DNA of 64,000 nt from positions 2,852,001 to 2,916,000 of the forward strand of contig NC_014934.1 in NCBI RefSeq assembly GCF_000186265.1, read 5' to 3'. Positions 9,423 through 18,347 of this stretch are shown here, in pieces (the stretch's first letter is position 1; each line of letters starts with the position of its first letter). The translations under genes and the position numbers were made by a program. This DNA is from Cellulophaga algicola DSM 14237 (GTDB lineage Bacteria > Bacteroidota > Bacteroidia > Flavobacteriales > Flavobacteriaceae). The notes under the pieces are model-generated. The model had not been told where the DNA came from. It did no database searches and was given only the letters and a program-made list of their open reading frames with translations.

Positions 9423-11066
9423 TTAATGCTTACTATCTGGGTAAAGGTCATTTGTATACCTGTAAACCTCTGCCTTTCCTATGCCTCTAGCATTTGTAAT
9501 TTCTTCTTTCCATTGTTGTCTTAAGTTAGCTAATACCTCTGACTGTTGTGGATTGTTGGCTAAATTAGCCAGCTCATTAGGGTCGTTTTTTAAATTATAT
9601 AATTCTTCATAAACAGGTTGCTCTCCATGTAAAGGTGAATCTATATAATCACGATATATAGCAATCTCAGGATCATGCATATTGTATAACATCTCATTCA
9701 AAGGAATGCCCATTTCCTTAGCGTATTTAATTTCTTTAGCTGCCGAAAAATTGTTATTTTTATAGTATCTTATATATTTCCATTCTTTATTTTGAATAGC
9801 TTCACATCTTGGATTACCGAAATGGGTAGACCATAAGTTTTCCGTGTATACATAATCTCTAACTTCTACTTTTGACCCTATTATTAAATCTGAGATATCT
9901 TTACCTTGAAACGTAATTGGAGGAGTAATGCCGCCCATAGCAAGCATTGTTGGGGCTATATCTATGGTTTGCACTAAGGCATCACTTTTTAATCCTCTTT
10001 GTTTTTTAGGAGCTTTAGGATTAAATACAATAATAGGTACATGCGTAGTTTGTTCATAACAAAGTGCTTTACCTCCTAAACCCTGTTGCCCACCAAACAA
10101 GCCGTGATCAGAGGTGAAAATAATAATCGTATTTTTATCTAGTTTTAAATCTTTCAGTTTTTTTTGAAGGTTTCCCACTAAGCGGTCAATCCCTGTCATG
10201 GCTTCTAGCTCTCTTATGTATCGTTCTTTAACGCCTTCTGGTGTATCTACATAGTTATATCCTTCTTGTCTATCTTCTGCTCTAAGTAAATCTGCTGGAA
10301 GTTTTGGTGTTTTAATAGCTGCTTTAGCGACATAGTTTTTGTGTAATGGAATGTCTAAATCACGATAGAGTGTTTTATAAATAGCATCATCACTTTCTTT
10401 TAATTTCATAGAACGTGTTCCTGCGCCATGTGGTAAATTAAAGTTGATGGAAAGCATAAATGGTTTGTTTGCAGGCCTATTTTCTAAAAAATGTAAAGCA
10501 CCTTTTAATTTTCTAGCATTAGGATCTAAGAACTCATCTACACCTTCATTGATGATTTCGGGTTGGGTAAAAGCAATAGCGTCGTTAAAAATGCTATGAT
10601 TGTCTTTCGGATAAAAACCTAAATGTCCGTGTCCAGCATACCAATAATCAAAACTCTTTTCCATGAGTCCGCTATCATATCCTCCTTTACCAATAGGGGC
10701 ATGGTTCTTACCTACCCAGCCGGTATAATAGCCATTATTCCGCAGTATCACAGGATATGAATTTTCCCATGCAGTATCTGAAACACTTGTGCCAGAATTA
10801 AAATTTACACCGTGTTTCCTTTCGTATTGACTTAATAATATAGATATTCTACTAGGTGTACAAATGGCACTCGTGACATGGGCATTTGTAAATAATATAC
10901 CCTCTTGGGCTATTTTATCAATATTAGGGGTTTGAACTACAGGATTGCCTGTGCACCCTAACAAATCATAAGATTGATCATCCGTTAGAATGAAAACAAT
11001 ATTAGGGCGATCTTGTGCCTTAACGATTGTGGTTAATAAGAAAAGGAATAATAACGTTTTTTTCAT
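9423..11066 (-). CDS. Type S1 sulfatase, secreted
   Basis: A 547-aa sulfatase with a signal peptide (MKKTLLFLFLLTTIVKA) followed by the N-terminal metal-site motif PNIVFILTDDQ. The formylglycine motif is CTPSR with the modified Cys at residue 69. Later metal and active-site stretches are FTSDHGLFGGQQG and GKALCYEQTTHVPIIVF. It would hydrolyse sulfate esters on galactan fragments in the periplasm; the sulfate position cannot be told from sequence. It is the last gene of the run that begins with the GlcG/HbpS-like gene and is followed by a clear terminator. An 85-bp gap to the SDR leaves room for a promoter of its own. Confidence 0.9.
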   Translation of the reverse strand: MKKTLLFLFLLTTIVKAQDRPNIVFILTDDQSYDLLGCTGNPVVQTPNIDKIAQEGILFTNAHVTSAICTPSRISILLSQYERKHGVNFNSGTSVSDTAWENSYPVILRNNGYYTGWVGKNHAPIGKGGYDSGLMEKSFDYWYAGHGHLGFYPKDNHSIFNDAIAFTQPEIINEGVDEFLDPNARKLKGALHFLENRPANKPFMLSINFNLPHGAGTRSMKLKESDDAIYKTLYRDLDIPLHKNYVAKAAIKTPKLPADLLRAEDRQEGYNYVDTPEGVKERYIRELEAMTGIDRLVGNLQKKLKDLKLDKNTIIIFTSDHGLFGGQQGLGGKALCYEQTTHVPIIVFNPKAPKKQRGLKSDALVQTIDIAPTMLAMGGITPPITFQGKDISDLIIGSKVEVRDYVYTENLWSTHFGNPRCEAIQNKEWKYIRYYKNNNFSAAKEIKYAKEMGIPLNEMLYNMHDPEIAIYRDYIDSPLHGEQPVYEELYNLKNDPNELANLANNPQQSEVLANLRQQWKEEITNARGIGKAEVYRYTNDLYPDSKH

Positions 11067-11151
11067 GTTTCATTTTTTTTGATGTTTATTGAATAAAAAT
11101 TGGTTAAGGAATTTAGAGGATTACTTAACCAATATCATGTTGCAATTATTT

Positions 11152-11871
11152 TTAAGGATTTGTAGACCATAAAGAAGCCCCTTTAAGCATAGCTCTTCTA
11201 GGAAGTTTTAAACCGGCAAGAATCAATTCAGCAAAATCTTCGGGTTGCAACACGCTATCTACTGAACCTTTTTCTGCAATACCGGCTTCAATTGACATAT
11301 CCGATTCTATGGTGCTTGGGGTCAATGTAACAACCCTGATATTGTTTTTACGTACTTCCTTCATCAAGGATTCAGACATGCCAATAACTGCAAATTTTGA
11401 TGCTGAATAGGCTGATGTAGTTGCATTTCCATTTAATCCTGCTGTGGAAGACACATTAATAATATCGCCTTCATTTTTAGCAATTAAAGACGGTAAAACT
11501 TCTTTAGTCACATAATACATGCCCATAAGATTGGTTTGTATAATTTGAGTCCATTGTTCAACCGGCATGTCATTAAATGAACCAAAGCCCCCTATACCCG
11601 CGTTATTAACTAAAATATCTACACCGCCTAATGTGTCTATGATTTTTTTAATACTTGTTTTGACGTCCTCATAATTGCCCACATCGAATACCGCATAAGT
11701 AGCGCTTACGCCCAGTGCTTCAATTTCTGAAACGGTTTCTTTTAATGTACTTTCGGTTCTACCAGTAATGGCTACATCAATACCTTCTTTGGCAAAGGCA
11801 ATTGCCGTCGCTTTTCCAAGACCTCTACCACCACCTGTTATAATTGCTTTTTTGTTTTTTAGATTGCTCAT
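11152..11871 (-). CDS. Short-chain dehydrogenase/reductase (FabG-like), substrate unknown
   Basis: A 239-aa cytoplasmic SDR with a Rossmann GGGRGLGKA cofactor motif at about residues 13-21, NNAG near residue 88, the catalytic Ser in INVSSTAGL and the YSASK motif. The best general match in memory is 3-ketoacyl-ACP reductase-like enzymes, but nothing ties it to fatty acids here. It lies 11 bp after the propeller/Dabb gene and is clearly co-transcribed with it. It may act on a small carbonyl compound handled by that cassette; a role in galactan use is possible but unsupported. Confidence 0.75.
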   Translation of the reverse strand: MSNLKNKKAIITGGGRGLGKATAIAFAKEGIDVAITGRTESTLKETVSEIEALGVSATYAVFDVGNYEDVKTSIKKIIDTLGGVDILVNNAGIGGFGSFNDMPVEQWTQIIQTNLMGMYYVTKEVLPSLIAKNEGDIINVSSTAGLNGNATTSAYSASKFAVIGMSESLMKEVRKNNIRVVTLTPSTIESDMSIEAGIAEKGSVDSVLQPEDFAELILAGLKLPRRAMLKGASLWSTNP

Positions 11872-11882
11872 GTTTTTTCGTA

Positions 11883-13412
11883 TTAGTTAACTTTTGTCCA
11901 GTAATCCATAATAAAAGCACCTCCTATTATTGGACCAACTTTACTTACCAAATCTAAATGTGCTTTATGAAAAAGATAAATTTCTCTGGCATGCTCATCA
12001 TTAAATGTTATTGTGAAGGTATGCGTAAAACCTTCACTGTGACCTTCTTCACTATCATTAACACCCCATTCAATATTCACGATTTCTGGAATTTCATTTT
12101 TAAGATTTACAAAAGTTTCAACAGCTTCATTTATTTGAGCTTCGGTAGCTTCTTCTTTATATTTAAGATTTACTATGTGTCTTAAAAATTTGCCTTCTCT
12201 ATTAATTTTCGGTGCAATTTTATAAGTTACCACCTTATTCAAATCAAACTGATTAGAGCCTGCAATAAGAAAATCTTGATTGTCGATTTTATGAGATCTT
12301 AAACCGTAATAGATGGAAAATCCTGTTTCTAAATAATTGATAGGACTAAGAATGCCAGCTTCGTTTAATTTTAATAATTGAATACTCGCATCATCTCTTG
12401 TGCCAACTGCTAAAACAGCTTCGTTATTATCGCTTGAAACAATTTCAATTCGTGTTTGTCCTTGTAGTTTTGTGGTTTCATCATCTTTAAGAACAAAATG
12501 TGGTACTAAAGCTCCCTTTTTATTCACTTTAAATACACTTACACCATCACCATGATAAGTGAATTTTTTTCTTTTTATAAAGTTGGTAGTAGTATCGTAG
12601 TATTTGTGATGTCTATGACCTACTATTACGTACTTATTTTCGCCTAAAGTTACTCCTGTTACTGGGTATGCTCCTGTTAAATATCTATCTGTATTATTAT
12701 CATCAATATTATTTATGTTCTTGAAAGTTCCGTCATCATAAACTCTGAAACTACTAACACCATTGTCTTGAAAACCTCCTGTGTATAAAAAGGTTTTACC
12801 CTTTATTTTGTGAGTAAACATGCCAATAATTCCATCAGTGTGAATGGTTTCATCATCTTTCATAGATTGCACATGTGTTAGCTTTCCATCGTTTTGTATT
12901 TTGAAACTACTCAAGCCAGGTGTTTCTTCTAGGCCACCAATGAAAAGATATGATGCATTTTTCATATGTATCACTTGCAAGGTAATTGCCGTTCCCAAAT
13001 GGGTTTCATTCGTATCTTCAACGAGAGAAACACGATCTAAAGATCCGTTGTCTAAAATTTTAAAGGTTTCAATAACATTGCCATGTTTGTTTGCCACAAA
13101 AAGGAAGTCAGTGCCATTAATATTATCGGCTACCATACCGCGAGAAGGTCCAGTTCCCTTATAAAGTTCGTGGTTGCTAATTGGAGTAAGTATACCGTCT
13201 TTATTTAAACTATATACATCTACATTACCTACGCCACCTGCATAAACAAGATGAATACCGTTTTTTACGTAACTAGTCACCGAAACTGTGTTTTTTCCAG
13301 AGATGCTCTTGAAGTCTTTTCTGTACAGCATCGAATCATCTGAATTTTGAGCAAGGCTAAATTGCGATAATGCCAAGATGATGATGAGTGCAAAATATTT
13401 TATTATTTTCAT
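11883..13412 (-). CDS. Secreted beta-propeller protein with C-terminal Dabb domain
   Basis: A 509-aa exported protein (signal peptide to about residue 21, SQFSLAQ). Residues about 30-395 form repeated beta-strand blades of YncE/lactonase-like character (for example GVSSFRVYDDGTFKNI, GVSVFKVNKKGALVP). Residues about 405-509 look like a stress-responsive A/B-barrel (Dabb) domain: an RHIVNLKYKEEATEAQI start, FTHTFTITFNDEHA and the HKAHLDLVSKVGPI segment. I know of no characterised protein with this pairing. It lies between the GlcG/HbpS-like and SDR genes with gaps of 22 and 11 bp. The function is unknown; binding or turnover of a small ligand outside the cell is a reasonable guess. Confidence 0.65.
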   Translation of the reverse strand: MKIIKYFALIIILALSQFSLAQNSDDSMLYRKDFKSISGKNTVSVTSYVKNGIHLVYAGGVGNVDVYSLNKDGILTPISNHELYKGTGPSRGMVADNINGTDFLFVANKHGNVIETFKILDNGSLDRVSLVEDTNETHLGTAITLQVIHMKNASYLFIGGLEETPGLSSFKIQNDGKLTHVQSMKDDETIHTDGIIGMFTHKIKGKTFLYTGGFQDNGVSSFRVYDDGTFKNINNIDDNNTDRYLTGAYPVTGVTLGENKYVIVGHRHHKYYDTTTNFIKRKKFTYHGDGVSVFKVNKKGALVPHFVLKDDETTKLQGQTRIEIVSSDNNEAVLAVGTRDDASIQLLKLNEAGILSPINYLETGFSIYYGLRSHKIDNQDFLIAGSNQFDLNKVVTYKIAPKINREGKFLRHIVNLKYKEEATEAQINEAVETFVNLKNEIPEIVNIEWGVNDSEEGHSEGFTHTFTITFNDEHAREIYLFHKAHLDLVSKVGPIIGGAFIMDYWTKVN

Positions 13413-13434
13413 GATTAAGGTTCTTTGTAAATAA

Positions 13435-13923
13435 TTAGTCTACTATTGATTTTGCTCCTGCTGTAGCTATTGCTCTATCTTGTTCTATTGTTCCGCCGCT
13501 TACACCTATGGCTCCAATAATTTTACCGTCTTTATTTTTAATAGGTAAGCCGCCGGGAAAAGTAATTAGACCCCCATTAGAAAGCTCAATATTGTAAATG
13601 ATACCACCTGGTTGGGTTAATTCGCCTAATTCACCGGTGTCAATATCAAAATATCTTGCCGTCTTTGCTTTTTTGATAGCTACGTCTATACTTCCTAAAA
13701 ATGAATCATCCATCCGAATGAATGCCTTTAAATTTGCGCCTGCATCGACCACTGCAATGTTGACTAGCACGTTTGAATCTTCAGCGTTTTTCTTCGCGGC
13801 TAAAAGAATTTCAAAGGCTTCTTCATGTGAAATGTCATTTGTAATTTGAGCATATGTTGTAGTAGACATAGGTATTAATGCCAGTCCGATAACGCACACT
13901 TTAATTTGCTTAAATAAGTTCAT
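13435..13923 (-). CDS. GlcG/HbpS-family (DUF336) secreted protein
   Basis: A 162-aa protein with a signal peptide (about residues 1-25, ending TTTYAQ) and a single GlcG/HbpS domain. Family signs are VNIAVVDAGANLKAFIRMD, the AIKKAKTAR helix, the FPGGLPIKN loop and the GAIGVSGGTIEQD ending. Related proteins bind haem or degradation products and are often exported; the ligand here is not known. It opens a tight run (gaps 22 and 11 bp) with the propeller/Dabb protein and the SDR, 79 bp behind a Crp/Fnr regulator gene. The four genes look like a unit that was inserted into, or co-opted by, the polysaccharide locus. Confidence 0.8.
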   Translation of the reverse strand: MNLFKQIKVCVIGLALIPMSTTTYAQITNDISHEEAFEILLAAKKNAEDSNVLVNIAVVDAGANLKAFIRMDDSFLGSIDVAIKKAKTARYFDIDTGELGELTQPGGIIYNIELSNGGLITFPGGLPIKNKDGKIIGAIGVSGGTIEQDRAIATAGAKSIVD

Positions 13924-14002
13924 AATTACGTTTATTAGTTAAGCTTGCAAATATTGAAAATCACTTCTGGAAAATAGTTGAACAAGTTCAACTCGATCAT
14001 GA

Positions 14003-14584
14003 TTATTGCATTTTATCTTGTTTTTTTATTTTACTTAAAAACTCATGCGTAATGCCTAAATAACTCGCCATTTGTCTATCCGTAAGTTTCAAAACAATTT
14101 CAGGATAATGTGTCGTAAAATAATTGTACCGCTCTTTTGCTGTTAAACTGTTGTTTCTAACCACTCTTCGCTGCCAAGCAACAATTGATTTTTGGAACAT
14201 GATTCGAAAAAATTTCTCAGCCATTGGTAATTCATTATAGAGATTGGCTTTTTCTTCTTGAGAGATGATTAACATCTTGCTGTCTTCTAAAGCTTGAATA
14301 TTTAAATCTGATGGTTTGTGGTTCATAAAACTGTCTATATCCATCAGCCACCAGTCTTTGGCGGCAAAGTATAATGTGTTTTCATTCCCTTTTTTGTCTA
14401 GTGAAAAAACTCTAAAACACCCTTCAGTTACAAACGCTTCAAATTTGCAAAACTCTCCTTGCTTGAGTAGAAATTCTTTTTTCGAAATAGTTTTAGCACT
14501 AAAAAAATTACAAAATTTTTCAGCTTCTACCTTCGACACTTCTCTGTTTTTAGTAATGTTTTCTATTAATAAATCGTAAATCAT
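14003..14584 (-). CDS. Crp/Fnr-family transcriptional regulator
   Basis: A 193-aa protein with an N-terminal cyclic-nucleotide-binding-like beta-barrel (FLLKQGEFCKFEAFVTEGCFRVF) and a C-terminal winged helix (TDRQMASYLGITHEFLSKIKK). It is the short Bacteroidota type with no visible Fe-S cysteine set and no evident cAMP Arg-Ser pocket, so the effector is unknown. It sits directly upstream of the GlcG/HbpS, propeller/Dabb and SDR genes on the same strand and is the obvious candidate regulator of that cassette. Confidence 0.85.
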   Translation of the reverse strand: MIYDLLIENITKNREVSKVEAEKFCNFFSAKTISKKEFLLKQGEFCKFEAFVTEGCFRVFSLDKKGNENTLYFAAKDWWLMDIDSFMNHKPSDLNIQALEDSKMLIISQEEKANLYNELPMAEKFFRIMFQKSIVAWQRRVVRNNSLTAKERYNYFTTHYPEIVLKLTDRQMASYLGITHEFLSKIKKQDKMQ

Positions 14585-14691
14585 ATTTTATTCAAATTCC
14601 ACATGTAATACAATAATTATTGAATGTAATAGTACCATTTTAAATATTGTGCTGTCAAATAATTGGCGTAGTAGCATGTACTATTCTCAGT

Positions 14692-16515
14692 TTATATTTT
14701 TTTGATGTAAACGTAATAGGCAATATTTGATTGGTTTTCAGCATCAACAAAATTTGCAAAAAATTTAGTTTTTCCAGCTTTTAAGTCCACCGAGAAATCT
14801 GCTGAACTTGCATCTTTTTCAACTTCAGTTTCTACTTTTAATTGATTTTCAAATTCAATAAAAGCTTTGGTATACTGCATATTTTTTCCTTCAGGAATAG
14901 CTTTTTCTAAACCAGGAATTTCAGTGGTTGTTATTTTTGATGTGCTACTATTAATGCCTAAGTTGGCTTCTATAGGATACCTTCTAAGTGCTACTTCATA
15001 TGTGCCTTCTTCAAGAATATCAACACTCCAATACCCACTGCCAATTTTACCTTCTCTAATTTGAATTTGGTTCCAAGGTTGCATTGTTTCTTTACCATGA
15101 GTGTCATGAGCAGTAAGCGTAATAGGGTTTTCATTTTTTGATCCTATTTTAAAATAAATTTCTTCATTGAAATCTTTAGAAACTTGAGACCACCATTGCT
15201 CATAAAATGCTTTCATTTCATTAACTTTCTCGGGGTTTTCAGGAGCAATATTGGTAGCCTGACCTATATCTTCGGAAATATCATAAAGTTCTTTCCCATT
15301 AATTAAGCGCCAATTAGCTTGCATCACCGCAGAATTTTTCCATTTTCTCGGGTTTTGTACGCGTTGAGAATCGGTCACTAGCATTCTAGTGTTTAAGGTA
15401 TCTTTTCCTCTTAAAAGCGGAACAATACTCTGGCCGTCCAGTGCCAAATGATCTTTTGGTAAAGCTATACCACAAAGGTCTGCAAGAGTGGGCAGAATGT
15501 CAATTTGAGCAGCAAGGGTATTTATATCTTTTGGTGTATTAATTTTTCCGTCTTTCCAGTGTATAAAGAAAGGAACCCTATGTCCGCCTTCATACTCACT
15601 CCCTTTAGTACCGCGCATTTCAGCATTAAACCCCGTAATTTTTCCTTTTTTATTGTAATATCCTGCCGAGGTACCGTTGTCTGTCATAAAAATTAAAATG
15701 GTATTATCAGCGATGTCTAACGCTTTTAATTTGCGCCTTAGGGTTCCAAAATTGTCATCAATATTGGTAATCATCCCATAAAAACGTTTTTGCGTATCTG
15801 CTAAAACAGCATCGTCTAAATCTTTATACAAGTCATAATATTTAGTAGGTACATTATAAGGGCCGTGTGGAGCATTGGGAGCTAGATAGCAGAAAAATGG
15901 CTCATCCTTATTGGTTTCAATAAATTTAATGGCTTCGTCAAAAAAGATATCAGTACAATATCCTTCGTATTTTTCAGGTTTTCCATTATGAAAATAGGTG
16001 TCATTAAAATAGGTGTTATCCCAATAATCTGGAGTTTGTTGTACGCCACCACCTCCATGCATTACCGTTTCTTGAAAACCACGATCTTCTGGTCTAAAGG
16101 GGTAATTATCTCCCAAATGCCATTTTCCAAATCCACCAGTTTTATAGCCAGCTTCAGCAAACATATTGGCCAAAGTTTTCTCATTTTCACGTAATAAAGA
16201 CCACCCACCAACGGTATGCCAAACCCCAGTGCTATTGGCATATCTACCCGTCATTAACCCAGCACGTGTAGGTGCACAAGTAGGGCCTACATGAAAATTG
16301 GTTAAATGCGAACTCTCTGTATAAAAAGAATCTATGTTTGGAGTTTTAATGATGTTGTTGCCATGAACTCCTAAATCTCCATAACCTTGATCATCTGTAA
16401 TTACAATAATTACATTAGGTTTTGAACTCTTGTCCGTGACAACAAGTTCTTTCTTTTTTGATTGGCAACCTATTAGAGTTATAATACTAAATAGTGCTAA
16501 ATATTTCATTTTCAT
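14692..16515 (-). CDS. Type S1 sulfatase with C-terminal beta domain, lipoprotein
   Basis: A 607-aa sulfatase. The N-terminus ends in a lipobox (TLIGC, Cys17), so it is probably membrane-anchored. VIIVITDDQGYGD marks the N-terminal metal site, CAPTR is the formylglycine motif with Cys80, GKWHLGDNYPF follows, and FMTDNGTS with KGSEYEGGHRVPFFIHW closes the active site. Residues about 470-607 form an extra beta-rich region beyond the usual sulfatase length. It is the last gene of the run from the GH2 at 24044, 10 bp after the GH86-like enzyme, so the two are probably co-expressed and act on the same polymer. Confidence 0.9.
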   Translation of the reverse strand: MKMKYLALFSIITLIGCQSKKKELVVTDKSSKPNVIIVITDDQGYGDLGVHGNNIIKTPNIDSFYTESSHLTNFHVGPTCAPTRAGLMTGRYANSTGVWHTVGGWSLLRENEKTLANMFAEAGYKTGGFGKWHLGDNYPFRPEDRGFQETVMHGGGGVQQTPDYWDNTYFNDTYFHNGKPEKYEGYCTDIFFDEAIKFIETNKDEPFFCYLAPNAPHGPYNVPTKYYDLYKDLDDAVLADTQKRFYGMITNIDDNFGTLRRKLKALDIADNTILIFMTDNGTSAGYYNKKGKITGFNAEMRGTKGSEYEGGHRVPFFIHWKDGKINTPKDINTLAAQIDILPTLADLCGIALPKDHLALDGQSIVPLLRGKDTLNTRMLVTDSQRVQNPRKWKNSAVMQANWRLINGKELYDISEDIGQATNIAPENPEKVNEMKAFYEQWWSQVSKDFNEEIYFKIGSKNENPITLTAHDTHGKETMQPWNQIQIREGKIGSGYWSVDILEEGTYEVALRRYPIEANLGINSSTSKITTTEIPGLEKAIPEGKNMQYTKAFIEFENQLKVETEVEKDASSADFSVDLKAGKTKFFANFVDAENQSNIAYYVYIKKI

Positions 16516-16525
16516 AAGATGAATT

Positions 16526-18343
16526 TCAATTTAAATATACTTCAGTGTTTACTATAATAGAACTAACGTATCCTCCAGAATCTGGAAAGGTAAGTTCAAC
16601 AATATTTTCTCCTGTTCTAATATTTTTTAGGGATGTTGGTACGGGAATAACACCAAAAAATTGTTCCCTACCGGCTTGATCATATCCTGCCCAGTTATCT
16701 GGGATAGTTACGGTAGTACCATTGATTTTGAGAATGGGCTTCTTACTTAATTCATGTGTTCTTCCAAGCCCCATTTTTAGTGTCGCTACTCCTTTTTCTC
16801 CGGAAATAACATTATTAATTTTGAAAGTCAAGGTTTTATTGGCTTCAATTTTTTTAAGACATGATTTTGAATAATAGTTACGTTCCGTAATGCTATTTTG
16901 AAATGTATTTTCTTTAAGATCGTAGTCTATAATTACCGTTTCTCCAACCTTTAGCGTAATATTGGTTTTGTCATTGATATCTGTAAAATAGACTAATTTA
17001 GGAAATCCTGATGCGGTAGTATACGATCTTCTAATGGTAATGTTTTCTATAAGGTTTTGACTTCCATTTAAAAAATTTAGAGGAACACTTTGGGGTTCAT
17101 CGGCTAAATTATTCAAAGCAATATAAGCTTTGTTCTTATTTAGAAATGCGTGTGCTTGAATATCAGGATTCATGGATTGTACATGAATACGTTTTCCTTC
17201 AACTCCTTTCCATAGTTCCCAGAACTTTTTTAAATGGGTGTACTCATAGGAACCATCCTCTGTCTTTTTGAGTAAAACCCAAGGATATGGGTGTTTATTT
17301 GGGTTTCTATCATCTTTATAAAACCAAGTAGCTTTACCCGTGATAAAAGGTACTGCCTTTAGAAGACGGTCTGGTTTATCTAAGAGCGACATTAATATTT
17401 TATTATAAGACATTAAGCACACTCCGTTTAGGGTAGGAGAGTAGGGTTCTCCTTGCAGGCCTTTAGCCGTATACCCATATTCTGAAATTAAATGAGGTTT
17501 TATAAGATTCCATTTCTGGTAGCTATAGGATTCTATAAGGTCTAGAATTGCTTCGGAATTACTTCCGGATCTGTAATTGAAATCTCCTTCAACATTTCGC
17601 CCATCGTAAAGATGTGTAGCAAAAAACTTCATGCTTTCACCGGCAGTATCCATAAATACTTTCATGCGGCTATTCCAAATAGCAAAATTATTTTTGTCAT
17701 ATTCAGGCCAAGCAGCGCTGTAGCCACCAACCATAATATTTGGAATTTCGGCATGAACTTTATCAGCCACTAATTTATGAAATTTAGACATTTCAAGAAT
17801 TACTTCGTCTGTTTCATCATAGGTTTTTACATAGTCTTTAGCATGTACAAAAGGTTCATTCATCACCTCATAGTATTTAGGCATTTCAGGATAAGCATTC
17901 TTTAAATAAGCGATAGTAAACGCTGCTGCTTTTTCATAATCTTTTTTTAGTTGAAAAGCATCTCTGGGATGGTTGGTGATAATAAGATCAGTAGTCTTAT
18001 AATCCTTATATAAAGGCGAATTTAAAAACCGCTGTGCATTACTTTTGGCCAGTCTTTCGGCATTTTCAATAGACAGGTCGCCCTTTTTATGGTTCGCATA
18101 AGGGCCTGGACCACCAAAAGTTCTTCCAAATTCAATACCTAAATTATCATATAAATAGTCTGGATCGGCTGCAATTTCATGATCATTATAAGAGGCATGT
18201 ATCGCAAAGTATTTTTCTCTTTGCAATTCGCTTTCTGATCCTATATATTTTTGTGTGGTAAAGTCAATGAATACTTCATTGTTTTGAGCGAAACTCACAC
18301 TAAAAACAAGACCAATTATAAGTTGTGTTATTACCTGTTTCAT
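16526..18343 (-). CDS. GH86-like beta-agarase/beta-porphyranase
   Basis: A 605-aa exported glycoside hydrolase (signal peptide to SFAQ, about residue 20) with an N-terminal (beta/alpha)8 barrel. The likely acid/base is Glu163 in YEVMNEPFVHA and the likely nucleophile Glu288 in LISEYGY. Their spacing of 125 residues is close to what I recall for GH86 porphyranase. The last 200 residues look like two beta-sandwich domains, as in GH86. The enzyme would cut internal beta-1,4 bonds of agar or porphyran and is the only intact endo-hydrolase I see in the window. It lies 4 bp after the unknown secreted protein and 10 bp before a sulfatase. GH39- or GH5-like relatives in the same clan are the main alternatives. 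Confidence 0.7.
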   Translation of the reverse strand: MKQVITQLIIGLVFSVSFAQNNEVFIDFTTQKYIGSESELQREKYFAIHASYNDHEIAADPDYLYDNLGIEFGRTFGGPGPYANHKKGDLSIENAERLAKSNAQRFLNSPLYKDYKTTDLIITNHPRDAFQLKKDYEKAAAFTIAYLKNAYPEMPKYYEVMNEPFVHAKDYVKTYDETDEVILEMSKFHKLVADKVHAEIPNIMVGGYSAAWPEYDKNNFAIWNSRMKVFMDTAGESMKFFATHLYDGRNVEGDFNYRSGSNSEAILDLIESYSYQKWNLIKPHLISEYGYTAKGLQGEPYSPTLNGVCLMSYNKILMSLLDKPDRLLKAVPFITGKATWFYKDDRNPNKHPYPWVLLKKTEDGSYEYTHLKKFWELWKGVEGKRIHVQSMNPDIQAHAFLNKNKAYIALNNLADEPQSVPLNFLNGSQNLIENITIRRSYTTASGFPKLVYFTDINDKTNITLKVGETVIIDYDLKENTFQNSITERNYYSKSCLKKIEANKTLTFKINNVISGEKGVATLKMGLGRTHELSKKPILKINGTTVTIPDNWAGYDQAGREQFFGVIPVPTSLKNIRTGENIVELTFPDSGGYVSSIIVNTEVYLN

Positions 18344-18347
18344 AAGA

